From NCBI GenBank assembly GCA_013203905.1, contig JABMPC010000086.1, positions 1 through 35,877 on the forward strand: a DNA stretch of 35,877 nt, written 5' to 3'. The notes beneath the pieces were generated by a model, which saw nothing but the letters and a program-made list of their open reading frames with translations, did no database searches and was not told the DNA's origin. This DNA is from Chlorobium sp. (GTDB taxonomy: Bacteria; Bacteroidota; Chlorobiia; Chlorobiales; Chlorobiaceae). Made by a program: the position numbers and the translations under genes. This document shows, one piece after another, positions 1 to 8,686 of the stretch (the first letter of the stretch is position 1; each line of letters starts with the position of its first letter).

Positions 1-22
1 CTTTTCCGTTTTCAAAACAAGT

Positions 23-40
23 ACACTCAGTCATGAGTGT
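23..40 (-). terminator. Candidate terminator hairpin after the sqr unit
   Basis: A perfect 7-bp inverted repeat (ACACTCA / TGAGTGT, 4-nt loop) lies 15 nt past the stop of the small gene at 56-172, read on the minus strand. It is followed by ACTTGTTTTG, a short imperfect T tract. Position and shape fit a weak intrinsic terminator for the sqr transcript. The stem is only moderately GC-rich, so function is inferred. Confidence 0.45.
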
Positions 41-55
41 CCCCAACTCTCCCGT

Positions 56-172
56 TCAGGAGGTCTTTTCGTGATGGACCGCTTTGAGGATCTTGATGTT
101 CAGGACAATAAAGCGCCAGAACTGGTATATCCTGCAGCGCATCAGGAACTTTTGGTATGCTGTGGGCCTCAT
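56..172 (-). CDS. Small hypothetical basic protein (38 aa) downstream of sqr
   Basis: This short reading frame starts with ATG 38 nt after the sqr stop codon and ends with TGA just before a hairpin. It reads MRPTAYQKFLMRC at the N-terminus, then an aromatic and hydrophobic middle (around residues 15-32, rich in I, F, W, L and V) and a charged tail ending HHEKTS. Codon third positions are mostly G or C, like the neighbouring real genes, which argues for coding. The Shine-Dalgarno is weak (an AAGAAA stretch). The middle could be a short amphipathic or membrane-associated helix. I recognise no family. Same strand and close spacing suggest co-transcription with sqr and possibly a related role, but no function can be assigned. 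Confidence 0.5.
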   Translation of the reverse strand: MRPTAYQKFLMRCRIYQFWRFIVLNIKILKAVHHEKTS

Positions 173-210
173 GGTTTCTTGCGTTTTGGGATTAAAAAAA
201 GTTCTGGCAT

Positions 211-1644
211 TTATTCAGGTATGAACTGCCATCCGAAACGACCGCGGAACTTGTGCATGAAGGTTGTTTCAACCATCTGCTTGAGCCATGCACCACCGAT
301 GCCGCGCTCAACCTTTGTGACAAACATATCGCGTCCTTCTTTGTTGTCGTAGCGTTCGCGATCGGGAACAATGGGATAAATGATCATGACGATTGCAGAA
401 CCGTTCCAGAGCGATTTTCCGTTTGATGCAATGCAGACGGCAAGCATCTCGGTCATGCGTTCGCGGTGAGTCATCCGCCCGGTCTTGATCATATCGATGA
501 CATTGAAGGCCACAACCCTGCCGATAACCCCCGAAATCATGCCGGTCCGGGGTGCGCCGGGAGTAATGGCGGTGCCGTTGGGGGTAATGTGGGGCTTGGA
601 AATCGGACCGGGAGGCGCAAAGGCGATGCCCGCAGAGAAGATGTTTTTGTAGGTCGGGTTGTAGTACTGGGCAGGCCAGGCCTTCGGGGTCTGTGTAAGC
701 TCCTCGTAAGGCAGGCCATAATGGCCGTCAGCAAAAACGAAACCGCCGGGATTGCAGACAACTGAAGAAATGTCTTTGCCCTCTTTGTCGAAAAACGGAA
801 AGTTTACTCCGCGCGACTGAGGGATGAGCATTGCGAAATCGTACTCGGTTTCACCGTAGTTTCCTTCGAAATCCTCCCAGTATATTTTGTTCTCGTCCAC
901 CTTGTTCACTCCACGGCGGATGGCTTTTTCAATGCCGAATTCGTCCATGGCGTCCTCTATGAGATCGCCGCCCCGTGCAATTCTGCCGCCCTGACGCACA
1001 ACATTGATACCGCCTACACCGAAGTCACCGATTTCGGGTTCGTTGGTGAGGTACACAAGATCAGCCTTGTCGCGAAGTCCTCTCTGGGTCAGATCGTGAT
1101 GAATGTTGGTGATGTACTCGAATGCCGCTCCCTGGCAGGCAGCCATGGGGTGTCCGGTGCCGATGACCAGTTTCTGGCGTTCGCCTTTTTTCATGCGCTC
1201 AACCGATTTGAGGTAGGCATCGCGAGCCTGGATGGCAGTATCAAAGTGGCAGATGGACTGGGTGAACTTTTTTGGTCCAAGACCCGGGGTCGCATCATAA
1301 TTCATATGCGCGCCCGTAGCAATGATCAGGTAGTCGTACTCAAGGCTGGAAGGCGCGGCATCACCGGCCTGCTCAAGAACTACATAGTTCTCGTCGGGAT
1401 GGACAGAAACAACCGCCCCCTGAACAAAGTTTACATTGAATTTGTCATAAATCGGCTTTAATTTAAATACAGTGTGCTCAGGCTTTACCGCATCAATACC
1501 GAGCCACACCCATGAGGGTACAAAACCGAAATAATCAAACTTGTGAACTACTGTTATTTCATGTTCTTTCCCGAGGGAATCCCCCAGATACATCGCCGCA
1601 GTATGCCCTGCAAAGCCGGCGCCTATGATCACAACCTTTGCCAT
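211..1644 (-). CDS. sqr: Sulfide:quinone oxidoreductase (SQR)
   Basis: A flavoprotein of the disulfide-reductase fold that would oxidise sulfide (to sulfur or polysulfide) and pass electrons to the membrane quinone pool. The N-terminus carries the FAD-binding motif [10 protein letters not shown] (residues 4-13), and a second motif, IIATGAH, lies near 107-113. Three redox cysteines fit the SQR pattern as I recall it from the Aquifex enzyme: Cys132 (SICHFDTA), Cys170 ([11 protein letters not shown]) and Cys404 (LAVCIASNG). The segment [13 protein letters not shown] (about 329-341) and the basic, aromatic C-terminus, typical of monotopic membrane attachment, also match. At 477 residues it is longer than the roughly 430-residue Aquifex enzyme, with extra sequence around 282-330 that includes an additional Cys297. 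A good ribosome site (GGAGAAA) precedes the ATG. Green sulfur bacteria carry several SQR types; which one this is needs phylogeny. Confidence 0.9.
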   Translation of the reverse strand: MAKVVIIGAGFAGHTAAMYLGDSLGKEHEITVVHKFDYFGFVPSWVWLGIDAVKPEHTVFKLKPIYDKFNVNFVQGAVVSVHPDENYVVLEQAGDAAPSSLEYDYLIIATGAHMNYDATPGLGPKKFTQSICHFDTAIQARDAYLKSVERMKKGERQKLVIGTGHPMAACQGAAFEYITNIHHDLTQRGLRDKADLVYLTNEPEIGDFGVGGINVVRQGGRIARGGDLIEDAMDEFGIEKAIRRGVNKVDENKIYWEDFEGNYGETEYDFAMLIPQSRGVNFPFFDKEGKDISSVVCNPGGFVFADGHYGLPYEELTQTPKAWPAQYYNPTYKNIFSAGIAFAPPGPISKPHITPNGTAITPGAPRTGMISGVIGRVVAFNVIDMIKTGRMTHRERMTEMLAVCIASNGKSLWNGSAIVMIIYPIVPDRERYDNKEGRDMFVTKVERGIGGAWLKQMVETTFMHKFRGRFGWQFIPE

Positions 1645-1709
1645 GGTGGTTTCTCCAGTTATAGCGTGTTTGTTAAGTGGCAGAAAAGCCTATAAAAAAG
1701 CAGTTCTGT

Positions 1710-1738
1710 AAGATACGACTAAAAAAGTATATAGCCAA
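1710..1738 (-). promoter_or_regulatory. Candidate sigma70-type promoter of sqr
   Basis: On the minus strand, TTGGCT (1738-1733) and TATCTT (1715-1710) are separated by exactly 17 nt, about 65 nt upstream of the sqr start. The surrounding 1645-1838 gap is AT-rich and also serves the divergent ruvX gene. Matches to the -35 and -10 consensus are partial, so this is a prediction. Confidence 0.35.
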
Positions 1739-1838
1739 ACGGTTATACAACTCACCCTTCATCCTAAAAGGGTCAATGGAATGAAGAACAACCAGTTTCC
1801 TGGGGCATAAAGTTCACGCAGGATAAAAGAGTCTCCGA

Positions 1839-2267
1839 ATGGAAAAGAAACGGCTGGTCGGCTTAGATTACGGCACCAAACGCATCGGGCTGGCCGTGGC
1901 CGATCCGCTCCGGATGTTTGCGCGGCCCGTGGGCACATTCAGTCGTGAAGGGCTTCAGGGCGCACTGGAGGAGATTGAACGCCAAGACGGCATTGACACA
2001 CTCGTTGTTGGTTACCCGCTCAGCTTCGGCGGCGAAACGAACGCAATGACCGGAGTCATTGATCGCTTCATTGCAGAGCTCAGGGAGGCGTTTGCCGATG
2101 TCGCAATTGAAAAGGTTGACGAGTACCACTCCTCCCGTGAGGCAGTCCACATCCTTGCTGCTGCAGGCGGCAGCCGGAAAGACCGCAAGAAAAAAGGGCG
2201 TCTCGACACGGCCGCCGCATGCGTTCTGCTCACCCGCTATCTTGAGGAACGCTCGGGAAGCCTGTAG
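1839..2267 (+). CDS. ruvX: RuvX/YqgF family Holliday-junction resolvase-like nuclease
   Basis: A small RNase H-fold protein (142 aa, the usual family length of about 135-155). The opening LVGLDYGTKRIGLAVADP (residues 6-23) contains the first catalytic Asp (Asp10). VVGYPLSFGG (about 57-66) is the conserved YqgF strand and loop, VDEYHSSREA holds the second acidic site, and RLDTAAACVLL near the C-terminus holds the last Asp. The family is linked to Holliday-junction resolution and, in E. coli, to 16S rRNA 5'-end processing; which role dominates here cannot be told from sequence. It heads the plus-strand group leading into pyrE, with a 114-nt gap before pyrE, and is divergent from sqr. Confidence 0.88.
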   Translation: MEKKRLVGLDYGTKRIGLAVADPLRMFARPVGTFSREGLQGALEEIERQDGIDTLVVGYPLSFGGETNAMTGVIDRFIAELREAFADVAIEKVDEYHSSREAVHILAAAGGSRKDRKKKGRLDTAAACVLLTRYLEERSGSL

Positions 2268-2381
2268 GTGCGCTGTTTTTCGTGTAGCTTTTGCTGCACC
2301 GCTTTTTTATCTTACAGCTGAATGCCTTCCATCAACCACAACCATTTCACCCCGTACCGCATAGTAATGGAAACTTCTGCA

Positions 2382-2957
2382 ATGCTCAACATATTCAAAG
2401 AGACCCAGGCCCTTCTTGACGGCCATTTTAAGCTCACCTCCGGTCGCCACAGCAATTCGTACTTCCAGTGTGCAAAAGTGCTGCAGCACCCGGAGCATCT
2501 CAGCACAATCTGCAGTGCCATTGCTGCTCATTTCAGGGAAAGCGGAGTTGACACGGTTATTTCACCAGCCATCGGAGGGATTGTGGTCGGCACCGAGGTC
2601 GGTCGCCAGCTTGGCGTCAAAACTATTTTTGCAGAGCGCAAGGACGGCAGAATGACCATCCGTCGAGGCTTCAGTCTTGAAAAGAGGGAGCGGGTACTGG
2701 TGGTGGAGGATGTTGTCACAACCGGAGGCTCAGTGGCAGAGGTTATCGCCCTTGTTGAGGCCGCAGGAGCAAAGGTTGCGGGTGTCGGCTGCGTGGTTGA
2801 CCGAAGCAACGGCTCCGTCCGGCTTGCAGACAATCAGTACTCCGTCATGCCGCTTGAAGTGCACAGCTGGCCGGCCGAATCCTGTCCGCTCTGCCGCGAA
2901 GGCCTCCCCATTGAGGCTCCCGGCAGCAGGGCGGCAAACGCATCCCCCTCTGCATGA
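2382..2957 (+). CDS. pyrE: Orotate phosphoribosyltransferase
   Basis: Transfers the phosphoribosyl group of PRPP to orotate to give OMP in de novo pyrimidine synthesis. The PRPP-binding motif [13 protein letters not shown] is plain (about residues 106-118 from this start), preceded by [13 protein letters not shown] near the N-terminus, the orotate-site loop, and the flexible-loop region [14 protein letters not shown]. The reading frame is open from ATG 2322 and has another ATG at 2367, but only the ATG at 2382 has a suitably placed purine-rich site (GGAAA, about 8 nt upstream) and gives a family-like N-terminus (191 aa). The tail contains CPLC and a short Ala/Ser-rich extension. The stop overlaps the tyrA start as ATGA, so translation is probably coupled. 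Confidence 0.9.
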   Translation: MLNIFKETQALLDGHFKLTSGRHSNSYFQCAKVLQHPEHLSTICSAIAAHFRESGVDTVISPAIGGIVVGTEVGRQLGVKTIFAERKDGRMTIRRGFSLEKRERVLVVEDVVTTGGSVAEVIALVEAAGAKVAGVGCVVDRSNGSVRLADNQYSVMPLEVHSWPAESCPLCREGLPIEAPGSRAANASPSA

Positions 2958-3823
2958 GCAGCCCGCAGCCCATCAGGACAGTCTCCTTCATCGGTCTCGG
3001 ACTGATAGGAATGTCGCTCCTCAAGGCGCTGAAAGCCAGTGTTCCCCCGGAGAGCTCCCCTCCCATAGTGACAGGCTGCGATCCCTCGTTCAGTGAATGC
3101 GACCGCAAAGCTGTCTTGAGCCTCGGACTTGACCGCTTCACCGATAACAGGAAAGAGCTCTTCAGCGCCGATATGGTTGTGCTGGCCGCTCCGGTGGAAA
3201 CCAACATCGCACTCCTCGATGAACTCAAAGAGCTCGCTCCGCCCTCCACCCTTGTGGTGGATGTGTCCAGCACGAAAGCCCTTATCTGCAAGCGGGCCGC
3301 CGAGCTTTCAATACCCTTCATCGGTATGCACCCGATGGCCGGAAAAGAGCAGCAGGGATACCTTGAGAGCAGTGAAGAACTGATTCGGGGATGCAGGATA
3401 ATTCTATGCGCAAGCCCCAGTGAGCTCAATTCAGCCAAGGGGATGTTTCTCCGCCAGATGCTTCTGGCGGCAGGATGCCGCATCAGCCTGATGGACGCAC
3501 AGGAGCACGACCGCATTACTGCCCGCATCAGCCACCTGCCGCAACTGGTATCGACGGCCCTGATGATCCGGTGTGCCGGCGCGTTGGAGTGTTCAGGACC
3601 CGGATTTCTCTCCATGGCAAGGCTTGCCGCAAGCCCATGGAGCATATGGCGCGACATCATCTCGACCAACAGCCGAAACATTGCCGACGAACTTGAACGG
3701 TTTTCTCTTGAGCTGAAGGAACTTGCGGATGAAGTCCGCCAGAATGACCGAAAAAAACTTGAAGGACGATTCAATGAAGCAAACCGGCAGCATGCCCTGC
3801 TGAAAGAGATGAACGGCCAATGA
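2954..3823 (+). CDS. tyrA: Prephenate (or arogenate) dehydrogenase
   Basis: NAD(P)-dependent oxidative decarboxylation of prephenate or arogenate in tyrosine biosynthesis. The N-terminal Rossmann motif [15 protein letters not shown] spans about residues 12-26, followed by [10 protein letters not shown] and VVDVSSTK. The catalytic-site signature [12 protein letters not shown] and the later ARISHLPQL, with its conserved His, match the family. At 289 aa it is a monofunctional enzyme without a fused chorismate mutase and without an obvious C-terminal ACT domain, so feedback control by tyrosine is not evident. It overlaps pyrE upstream and nadK downstream, each by an ATGA junction. Cofactor and substrate preference cannot be read with certainty. 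Confidence 0.88.
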   Translation: MSSPQPIRTVSFIGLGLIGMSLLKALKASVPPESSPPIVTGCDPSFSECDRKAVLSLGLDRFTDNRKELFSADMVVLAAPVETNIALLDELKELAPPSTLVVDVSSTKALICKRAAELSIPFIGMHPMAGKEQQGYLESSEELIRGCRIILCASPSELNSAKGMFLRQMLLAAGCRISLMDAQEHDRITARISHLPQLVSTALMIRCAGALECSGPGFLSMARLAASPWSIWRDIISTNSRNIADELERFSLELKELADEVRQNDRKKLEGRFNEANRQHALLKEMNGQ

Positions 3824-4665
3824 GTATTGGAATTGTTGTGAATGTGTCGCGCCAGAGGGCTATTGATCTTGCCCGCAGGCTTGCCGGGTGGCTTGAGGAA
3901 CGAGGTGTAGACTATGTCTTCGAATCTCTTTCCGCCGAAAAAACCGGCAGCCACCGAAGTGCGCCGATTGAGGAGCTCAATACGCAGTGCGATGCGTTCA
4001 TTTCGCTCGGCGGAGACGGCACCCTGCTCTTCACTTCACAGCACTCCGTCACCAAACCCGTCATAGGGGTAAATGTCGGCCGGCTCGGTTTCCTTGCAGA
4101 GTTCTCTCCTGAAGAGATGCTGCCTGCCGTCGAACGCTTCCTCAATGGAGACTACTCCATCCATACCCGTTCACAGCTTGAAGCAGGCCTTGTCGCCAAC
4201 GGCGGCCCGGAGTATTTCAGGGCCCTCAACGATGTGGTGATTGAAAAGGGAACCTACCCGCGGATTCCTGCCTTCATCATCCGCCTTGACGGCGAACTGC
4301 TCAGCTCTTACCGGGCCGACGGCATCATCATAGCAACCTCGACCGGATCCACCGCATATTCCATGTCGGCCGGAGGCCCCATCATCGCCCCCAAGTCCAA
4401 TGTAGTGGTTATCACCCCGATATGCCCGCACATGCTCACCGTCCGCCCAATTGTCATCAGCGATGAAAAGACCATTGAGGTCTCTGTTGATGCGCCCGAC
4501 GGAGCCTTTCCGCTCAACTGTGACGGTCATCTGCGTAAAATGCTGGAGCCGCAGCAGGTGGTGAGTGTAAAAAAATCAAGCCAGCTGATTAACCTGGTAG
4601 CCAACAGCAACCGAGACTACTGCGAAGTACTCCGGACAAAACTGCTCTGGGGCAGGGAAGCATAA
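3820..4665 (+). CDS. nadK: NAD kinase
   Basis: Phosphorylates NAD to NADP using ATP or polyphosphate. The hallmark GGDGT motif is at residues 64-68 ([10 protein letters not shown]), followed by [13 protein letters not shown], the NDVVIEKG segment and the glycine-rich [22 protein letters not shown] region that builds the NAD site. Length (281 aa) is normal. The start ATG overlaps the tyrA stop (ATGA), making it the last member of the pyrE-tyrA-nadK chain. Only 9 nt separate its stop from the converging kdsC-like gene, leaving no room for a conventional terminator. Confidence 0.93.
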   Translation: MSIGIVVNVSRQRAIDLARRLAGWLEERGVDYVFESLSAEKTGSHRSAPIEELNTQCDAFISLGGDGTLLFTSQHSVTKPVIGVNVGRLGFLAEFSPEEMLPAVERFLNGDYSIHTRSQLEAGLVANGGPEYFRALNDVVIEKGTYPRIPAFIIRLDGELLSSYRADGIIIATSTGSTAYSMSAGGPIIAPKSNVVVITPICPHMLTVRPIVISDEKTIEVSVDAPDGAFPLNCDGHLRKMLEPQQVVSVKKSSQLINLVANSNRDYCEVLRTKLLWGREA

Positions 4666-4674
4666 GCCGGCCGG

Positions 4675-5226
4675 TTACTCTTCATCAGAAGCCGCCTCGC
4701 AGTAAGGCCATTTCCCCTGCCCGGAGAGAATCATCTCAACAATCTCCCTGACACATCCGTTTCCTCCCTCGTAGGCGGAAATATACCCCACACGGTTGCG
4801 CAGATAGTCGGCTCCATTGATGGCCGTCACGGGAAACCCCACCTTTTCAAGAACCGGAATGTCGCCGATATCGTCGCCGATGCAGGCACAATCGTCATCA
4901 GTAAGAGCGTATTGGTCACGGAAAGACTCATAGGCGGAGAAAAAGTCGCCGGTGGCGAAATAGAAATCCGTTACGCCCAGCTCAGCAAGAAGGGGGCGGT
5001 ACCCCTCCGAACTTCTGGGGGAGTGCACCGCAACCCGAATCCCCTGACGGATTGCCTCCTGTATGCCCAGAGCGTCCCGTACCGAAATGGAACAGAGTTC
5101 AAGGCCACTGCCGTCAACGGTGATGCGGCTGCCGTTGAGCACGCCGTCAATGGGGAAAAACAGTGCACGGACCGACTCAAGAGCAAGGCTGATTCGGGAA
5201 GAGGGATCTGCCTGGGAAGGCTGCAT
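4675..5226 (-). CDS. KdsC-like HAD-family protein, probable pseudo-phosphatase
   Basis: Aligned by eye with 3-deoxy-D-manno-octulosonate-8-phosphate phosphatase (KdsC), this 183-aa protein keeps the fold markers: DGVLNG (27-32), SVRDALGI (48-55), IGDDIGDIPVLEKVG (116-130) and the GGNGCVRE tail motif. However, the KdsC motif I reads DVDGV and here it is PIDGV: the nucleophilic Asp is Pro25 (codon CCC), while the acid/base Asp27 remains. The motif III lysine (NKLIA in E. coli) is replaced by Phe95 (GDFFSAY). Both changes should abolish HAD phosphatase chemistry. It directly follows kdsA (36-nt gap), so a link to Kdo synthesis is likely, perhaps regulatory or structural. The frame also allows a TTG start at 5250; ATG 5226 is chosen because neither has a strong ribosome site. 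Confidence 0.8.
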   Translation of the reverse strand: MQPSQADPSSRISLALESVRALFFPIDGVLNGSRITVDGSGLELCSISVRDALGIQEAIRQGIRVAVHSPRSSEGYRPLLAELGVTDFYFATGDFFSAYESFRDQYALTDDDCACIGDDIGDIPVLEKVGFPVTAINGADYLRNRVGYISAYEGGNGCVREIVEMILSGQGKWPYCEAASDEE

Positions 5227-5262
5227 GCCGAAATACTGGAAACCTGACAATGTGGTGGGGAT

Positions 5263-6093
5263 TTAGGATGAAGGAAGTGACTGCACAAAACCATAGAGGG
5301 CGAGCAGCTGCCTGAGAAGAGGGTCGAAATCACCGAGGGGAATCTGAGTGGCGGCATCCGACATCGCCCGCTCGGGGTCGGGATGCACCTCAAAAAACAG
5401 TCCGTTGACGCCGGTGGCAACCGCCGCTCGTGCCAGCGGAACGACATACCCGCGCTCTCCGCCCGAAACCCCGTCTCCGGCGCCCGGCAGCTGCAGGCTG
5501 TGGGTGGCGTCGTAGATGACGGGCCAGCCTGACTCGGCCATTTTCACGAGCCCTCTGAAATCAACCACAAGATTGTTGTAACCAAAACTTGTGCCCCGCT
5601 CAGTCAAGAGGATGCGGCTGTTGCCGGTTGCTGAAACCTTGCCGGCAGCACGCGCCATGTCCTGCGGGGCCATGAACTGCCCTTTCTTGATGTTGACGGC
5701 AAGACCACTCTCTCCGGCAGCCACCAGAAGCTCGGTCTGGCGGGAAAGAAATGCAGGTATCTGCAGCACATCGACATACCGGGAAGCCAATGCAACATCT
5801 TTAGTTTCATGCACATCAGTAAGCACCGGCATGGCGTATGTACTACCTATTTCGGCAAGCACTTCAAGGGCCTCCTGGTCGCCAATGCCAGTAAAGGAAC
5901 TTCCAGAGGTTCTGTTGGCCTTGCGATAGGAGCCCTTAAAAATAAAGCGGACCCCTGTGGTCGCAGAAATGCGCTGAAGCTCTTCAGCCACCTCTATGGC
6001 CATCTGTCGGCTCTCAATAAGGCAGGGACCGGCAATCAGAAGGGGGCTTTTGGGCGAAGGAACTTCAATGGAACCAATAGAGAACTTTTGCAC
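5263..6093 (-). CDS. kdsA: 3-deoxy-D-manno-octulosonate 8-phosphate synthase (KDO8P synthase)
   Basis: Condenses phosphoenolpyruvate with arabinose 5-phosphate to form Kdo-8-phosphate for the LPS inner core. The family signature [11 protein letters not shown] is at residues 18-28, followed by [32 protein letters not shown] and the C-terminal [14 protein letters not shown]. Position 24 is Cys, as in metal-dependent enzymes such as that of Aquifex; the metal-independent E. coli class has Asn there, so this protein should need a divalent metal. Length (276 aa) is typical. The KdsC-like gene follows closely on the same strand. Its promoter must lie in the 6094-6215 gap shared with the divergent clpB-like gene; I could not pick clear hexamers. 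Confidence 0.93.
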   Translation of the reverse strand: MQKFSIGSIEVPSPKSPLLIAGPCLIESRQMAIEVAEELQRISATTGVRFIFKGSYRKANRTSGSSFTGIGDQEALEVLAEIGSTYAMPVLTDVHETKDVALASRYVDVLQIPAFLSRQTELLVAAGESGLAVNIKKGQFMAPQDMARAAGKVSATGNSRILLTERGTSFGYNNLVVDFRGLVKMAESGWPVIYDATHSLQLPGAGDGVSGGERGYVVPLARAAVATGVNGLFFEVHPDPERAMSDAATQIPLGDFDPLLRQLLALYGFVQSLPSS

Positions 6094-6215
6094 GGCAGTG
6101 GAGCGTTGATATTTAAAAACAGAACAGAGAGGAGCATTGCGATGTTTTGAAGGTAATCGTTAAATTTACAACATTATCCGTTTAATCACAGCCGCCAATC
6201 AAACCAGCACGAACC

Positions 6216-7541
6216 ATGAGCAGCACTGACACAAAAGAGCGACTCAAAGAGATTGAGAAACAGCTGGCCGACCTCGTCGGAGAACAGACACTCATAAAGG
6301 CGAAGTGGGAGGCAGAAAAAGAGCTGCTCCGGCAGTCGCGCGACCTGAAATTACAGCTTGAGAACCTACGGGTTGAAGCTGAGGAATATGAACGACAGGG
6401 CAACTACGGCAAGGTTGCTGAAATCCGTTATGGGAAAATTGGAGAGATAGAAAAGGCCATAGAGGAGACCAGCCGCCAGATGGAGAGCCGGCAGGCGGCG
6501 GGCGAACTTATCATGAAAGAGGAGATTGATGCGGAGGATATTGCTGAAATCGTTGCAAAGTGGACCGGCATTCCCGTGAGCAGAATGCTGCAGTCGGAAC
6601 GCCAGAAACTGCTGCACATTGAAAAGGAACTGCATGCCAGAGTCATAGGGCAGAACGAGGCCGTCACGGCGGTCAGCGACGCTGTAAAACGCTCAAGGGC
6701 GGGAATGGGCGACATGAAACGCCCTATTGGCTCCTTTATCTTCCTCGGTCCTACAGGTGTCGGGAAAACAGAGCTTGCCAGAACCCTTGCCGACTACCTC
6801 TTTGACGACGATGAGGCGATGATACGCATTGACATGAGTGAGTATATGGAGTCGCACACCGTCAGCCGTCTTGTGGGAGCGCCTCCAGGCTATGTCGGCT
6901 ATGAGGAAGGCGGGCAGCTGACCGAAGCAGTGCGCCGCAAGCCTTTTTCGGTGCTACTGCTTGACGAAATTGAAAAAGCACACCCTGATGTCTTCAATAT
7001 TCTTCTGCAAATTCTGGATGAAGGGCGACTGACCGACAGCAAAGGAAGGACGGTGAACTTCAAGAATACCATCATTATTATGACCAGCAATATCGGCGCC
7101 CAGCTGATACAGTCGGAGATGGAGAAAATTGACGGCGAAGGCCGCGAGGCAGTGCTTGAAGAGCTGCAGGAAAAACTTTTCACTCTGCTCAAGCAGCAGG
7201 TCCGGCCCGAATTTTTGAACCGGATAGATGAAATCATACTCTTTTCGCCTCTCACAAGGGAGGATTTGAAAAAAATTGTGCTGATTCAGTTCAACCTCAT
7301 CCGCGATACCGCACTGCGCCAGCACATCAGCCTCACCATTTCGGACGCCGCCCTCCAGTGGCTTGCCAATGCGGGATTTGATCCTGCGTTCGGTGCCCGG
7401 CCGCTGAAACGGGTCATGCAGCGCAAGCTCACCAACCGCATTTCAGAGATGATACTTGAGGGCACAATCAGGGAGGGAGAAAGCCTCGCCATTGATCTTC
7501 GAGAGGGGGCACTGTCCTTCACGAGCGGGAAGGGCAAATGA
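6216..7541 (+). CDS. clpB: Half-size ClpB: coiled-coil plus second AAA+ domain only
   Basis: This 441-aa protein corresponds to the second half of the ClpB disaggregase, whose usual length is about 860 aa. Residues 1-95 match the later part of the middle coiled-coil ([15 protein letters not shown]... [12 protein letters not shown]), then comes the D2 AAA+ domain: Walker A GPTGVGKT (178-185), pore loop GYVGY (225-229), Walker B VLLLDE (246-251), sensor-1 TSN (290-292) and sensor-2 GARPLKR (393-399). The N-domain and the whole D1 ATPase are absent, and the sequence upstream is a short divergent promoter region with no ClpB remnant, so the gene looks intact rather than broken. I recall a similar short ClpB ("ClpB 2") annotated in Chlorobium tepidum. 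It may work as an isolated D2 ring or with a full ClpB encoded elsewhere. Its stop overlaps nagZ (ATGA). Confidence 0.88.
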   Translation: MSSTDTKERLKEIEKQLADLVGEQTLIKAKWEAEKELLRQSRDLKLQLENLRVEAEEYERQGNYGKVAEIRYGKIGEIEKAIEETSRQMESRQAAGELIMKEEIDAEDIAEIVAKWTGIPVSRMLQSERQKLLHIEKELHARVIGQNEAVTAVSDAVKRSRAGMGDMKRPIGSFIFLGPTGVGKTELARTLADYLFDDDEAMIRIDMSEYMESHTVSRLVGAPPGYVGYEEGGQLTEAVRRKPFSVLLLDEIEKAHPDVFNILLQILDEGRLTDSKGRTVNFKNTIIIMTSNIGAQLIQSEMEKIDGEGREAVLEELQEKLFTLLKQQVRPEFLNRIDEIILFSPLTREDLKKIVLIQFNLIRDTALRQHISLTISDAALQWLANAGFDPAFGARPLKRVMQRKLTNRISEMILEGTIREGESLAIDLREGALSFTSGKGK

Positions 7542-8686
7542 GGCGCCTGAAATACACCTCGCTCCTTTTGGGAGCCCTGCTGCTGCAGCCTTTCATGGCG
7601 GAAGCGGCAGGCAGTCCTCCCGCCGACAGCCTCTCCATTAAAATCGGACAGATGCTCATGGTAGGATTCCGGGGAACTACAGCCGAAAGCTCCCCGGATA
7701 TTCGCCGTGCCATCAGGGAGAACCACATAGGAGGAGTCGTGCTCTTTGACTATGATGTCCCGTCCCGTTCACGCCCGCGCAACATCGTCAGTCCCGAACA
7801 GCTCGCCCGTCTCACACTCGATCTGCAGACGCTCTCCGGGGCTCCGTTGCTCATTGCCATCGATCAGGAAGGAGGAAAAGTCTCACGCCTTAAAGAGGCC
7901 GCCGGCTTCCCCCCCTCGGTAACAGCAGAGCATCTGGGGAACATCAACAGCCCTGATACTACCACCGCTGTTGCCCGAAGAACCGCCCGCACCCTCCGAA
8001 ACCTCAATATCAACATGAATCTCGCACCGGTGGTCGATCTCAACACCAACCCCCGGAATCCGGTCATCGGCGGGCTCGGCAGAAGCTTTTCGGCTCATCC
8101 GGACAGGGTGATCCAAAACGCCTCACTGACGCTTGATGCATTTGAAAAAGAGGGCATTCTTGGCACTCTCAAGCACTTTCCGGGTCACGGAAGCTCAACA
8201 ACCGACTCACATCTTGGCTTTACCGATGTAACGGCATCGTGGTCCCCAAGTGAGCTGCTGCCCTACAGAAAGATCATTGCCGACAGGTTCAGCGGCGCAG
8301 TTATGACAGCCCATGTCTTCAATGCCCCACTTGACCCCCGCTACCCGGCCACACTGTCGGAAGCAACAGTGACAGGGCTGCTCCGCCGTGAACTGGGGTT
8401 CAAGGGAGTGGTGCTCAGCGACGACATGCAGATGAAAGCCATTGCTGACCATTACGGCCTGGAAGAGGCCGTAGCGCTGGCGATCAATGCGGGGGTGGAC
8501 ATCCTTGTCTTCGCCAACAACACCTCCAGATATGAACCCCGTATTGCCAGAAAGGCTGCAGAAATAATCCGCACCCTTGTCAGAAAAGGGGACATTTCAC
8601 CACAACGAATCGACGCCTCATTCAGCCGCATCATGGCACTGAAAAAGCAGTTGCCACTCAACCATCAAAAAGCCGGAACACAATGA
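7538..8686 (+). CDS. nagZ: Exported GH3 beta-N-acetylhexosaminidase (NagZ type)
   Basis: Glycoside hydrolase family 3 enzyme predicted to remove terminal N-acetylglucosamine, probably from peptidoglycan fragments. The NagZ signature KHFPGHG (212-218) with the DSH dyad (223-225) is intact, as is the nucleophile region VVLSDDMQM (292-299, Asp295). Residues 1-24 form a signal peptide (basic MRRLK, hydrophobic LLLGALLLQ, likely cleavage near AEA-AG), so the enzyme should act in the periplasm, unlike cytoplasmic E. coli NagZ. The protein is 382 aa, a single-domain GH3. Translation is probably coupled to the clpB-like gene (ATGA) and to the downstream phosphatase (ATGA). Confidence 0.9.
   Translation: MRRLKYTSLLLGALLLQPFMAEAAGSPPADSLSIKIGQMLMVGFRGTTAESSPDIRRAIRENHIGGVVLFDYDVPSRSRPRNIVSPEQLARLTLDLQTLSGAPLLIAIDQEGGKVSRLKEAAGFPPSVTAEHLGNINSPDTTTAVARRTARTLRNLNINMNLAPVVDLNTNPRNPVIGGLGRSFSAHPDRVIQNASLTLDAFEKEGILGTLKHFPGHGSSTTDSHLGFTDVTASWSPSELLPYRKIIADRFSGAVMTAHVFNAPLDPRYPATLSEATVTGLLRRELGFKGVVLSDDMQMKAIADHYGLEEAVALAINAGVDILVFANNTSRYEPRIARKAAEIIRTLVRKGDISPQRIDASFSRIMALKKQLPLNHQKAGTQ

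Noticed and set aside
71..352. 93-codon plus-strand frame beginning with GTG near the left edge
   Set aside because: It is antisense to the small gene at 56-172 and to the sqr C-terminus, and its composition is not gene-like.
2845..3954. Long open frame (369 codons) on the minus strand opposite tyrA
   Set aside because: It lies antisense to pyrE-tyrA-nadK, its translation is low-complexity Ser/Arg-rich, and it matches no family. The plus-strand proteins are unmistakable.
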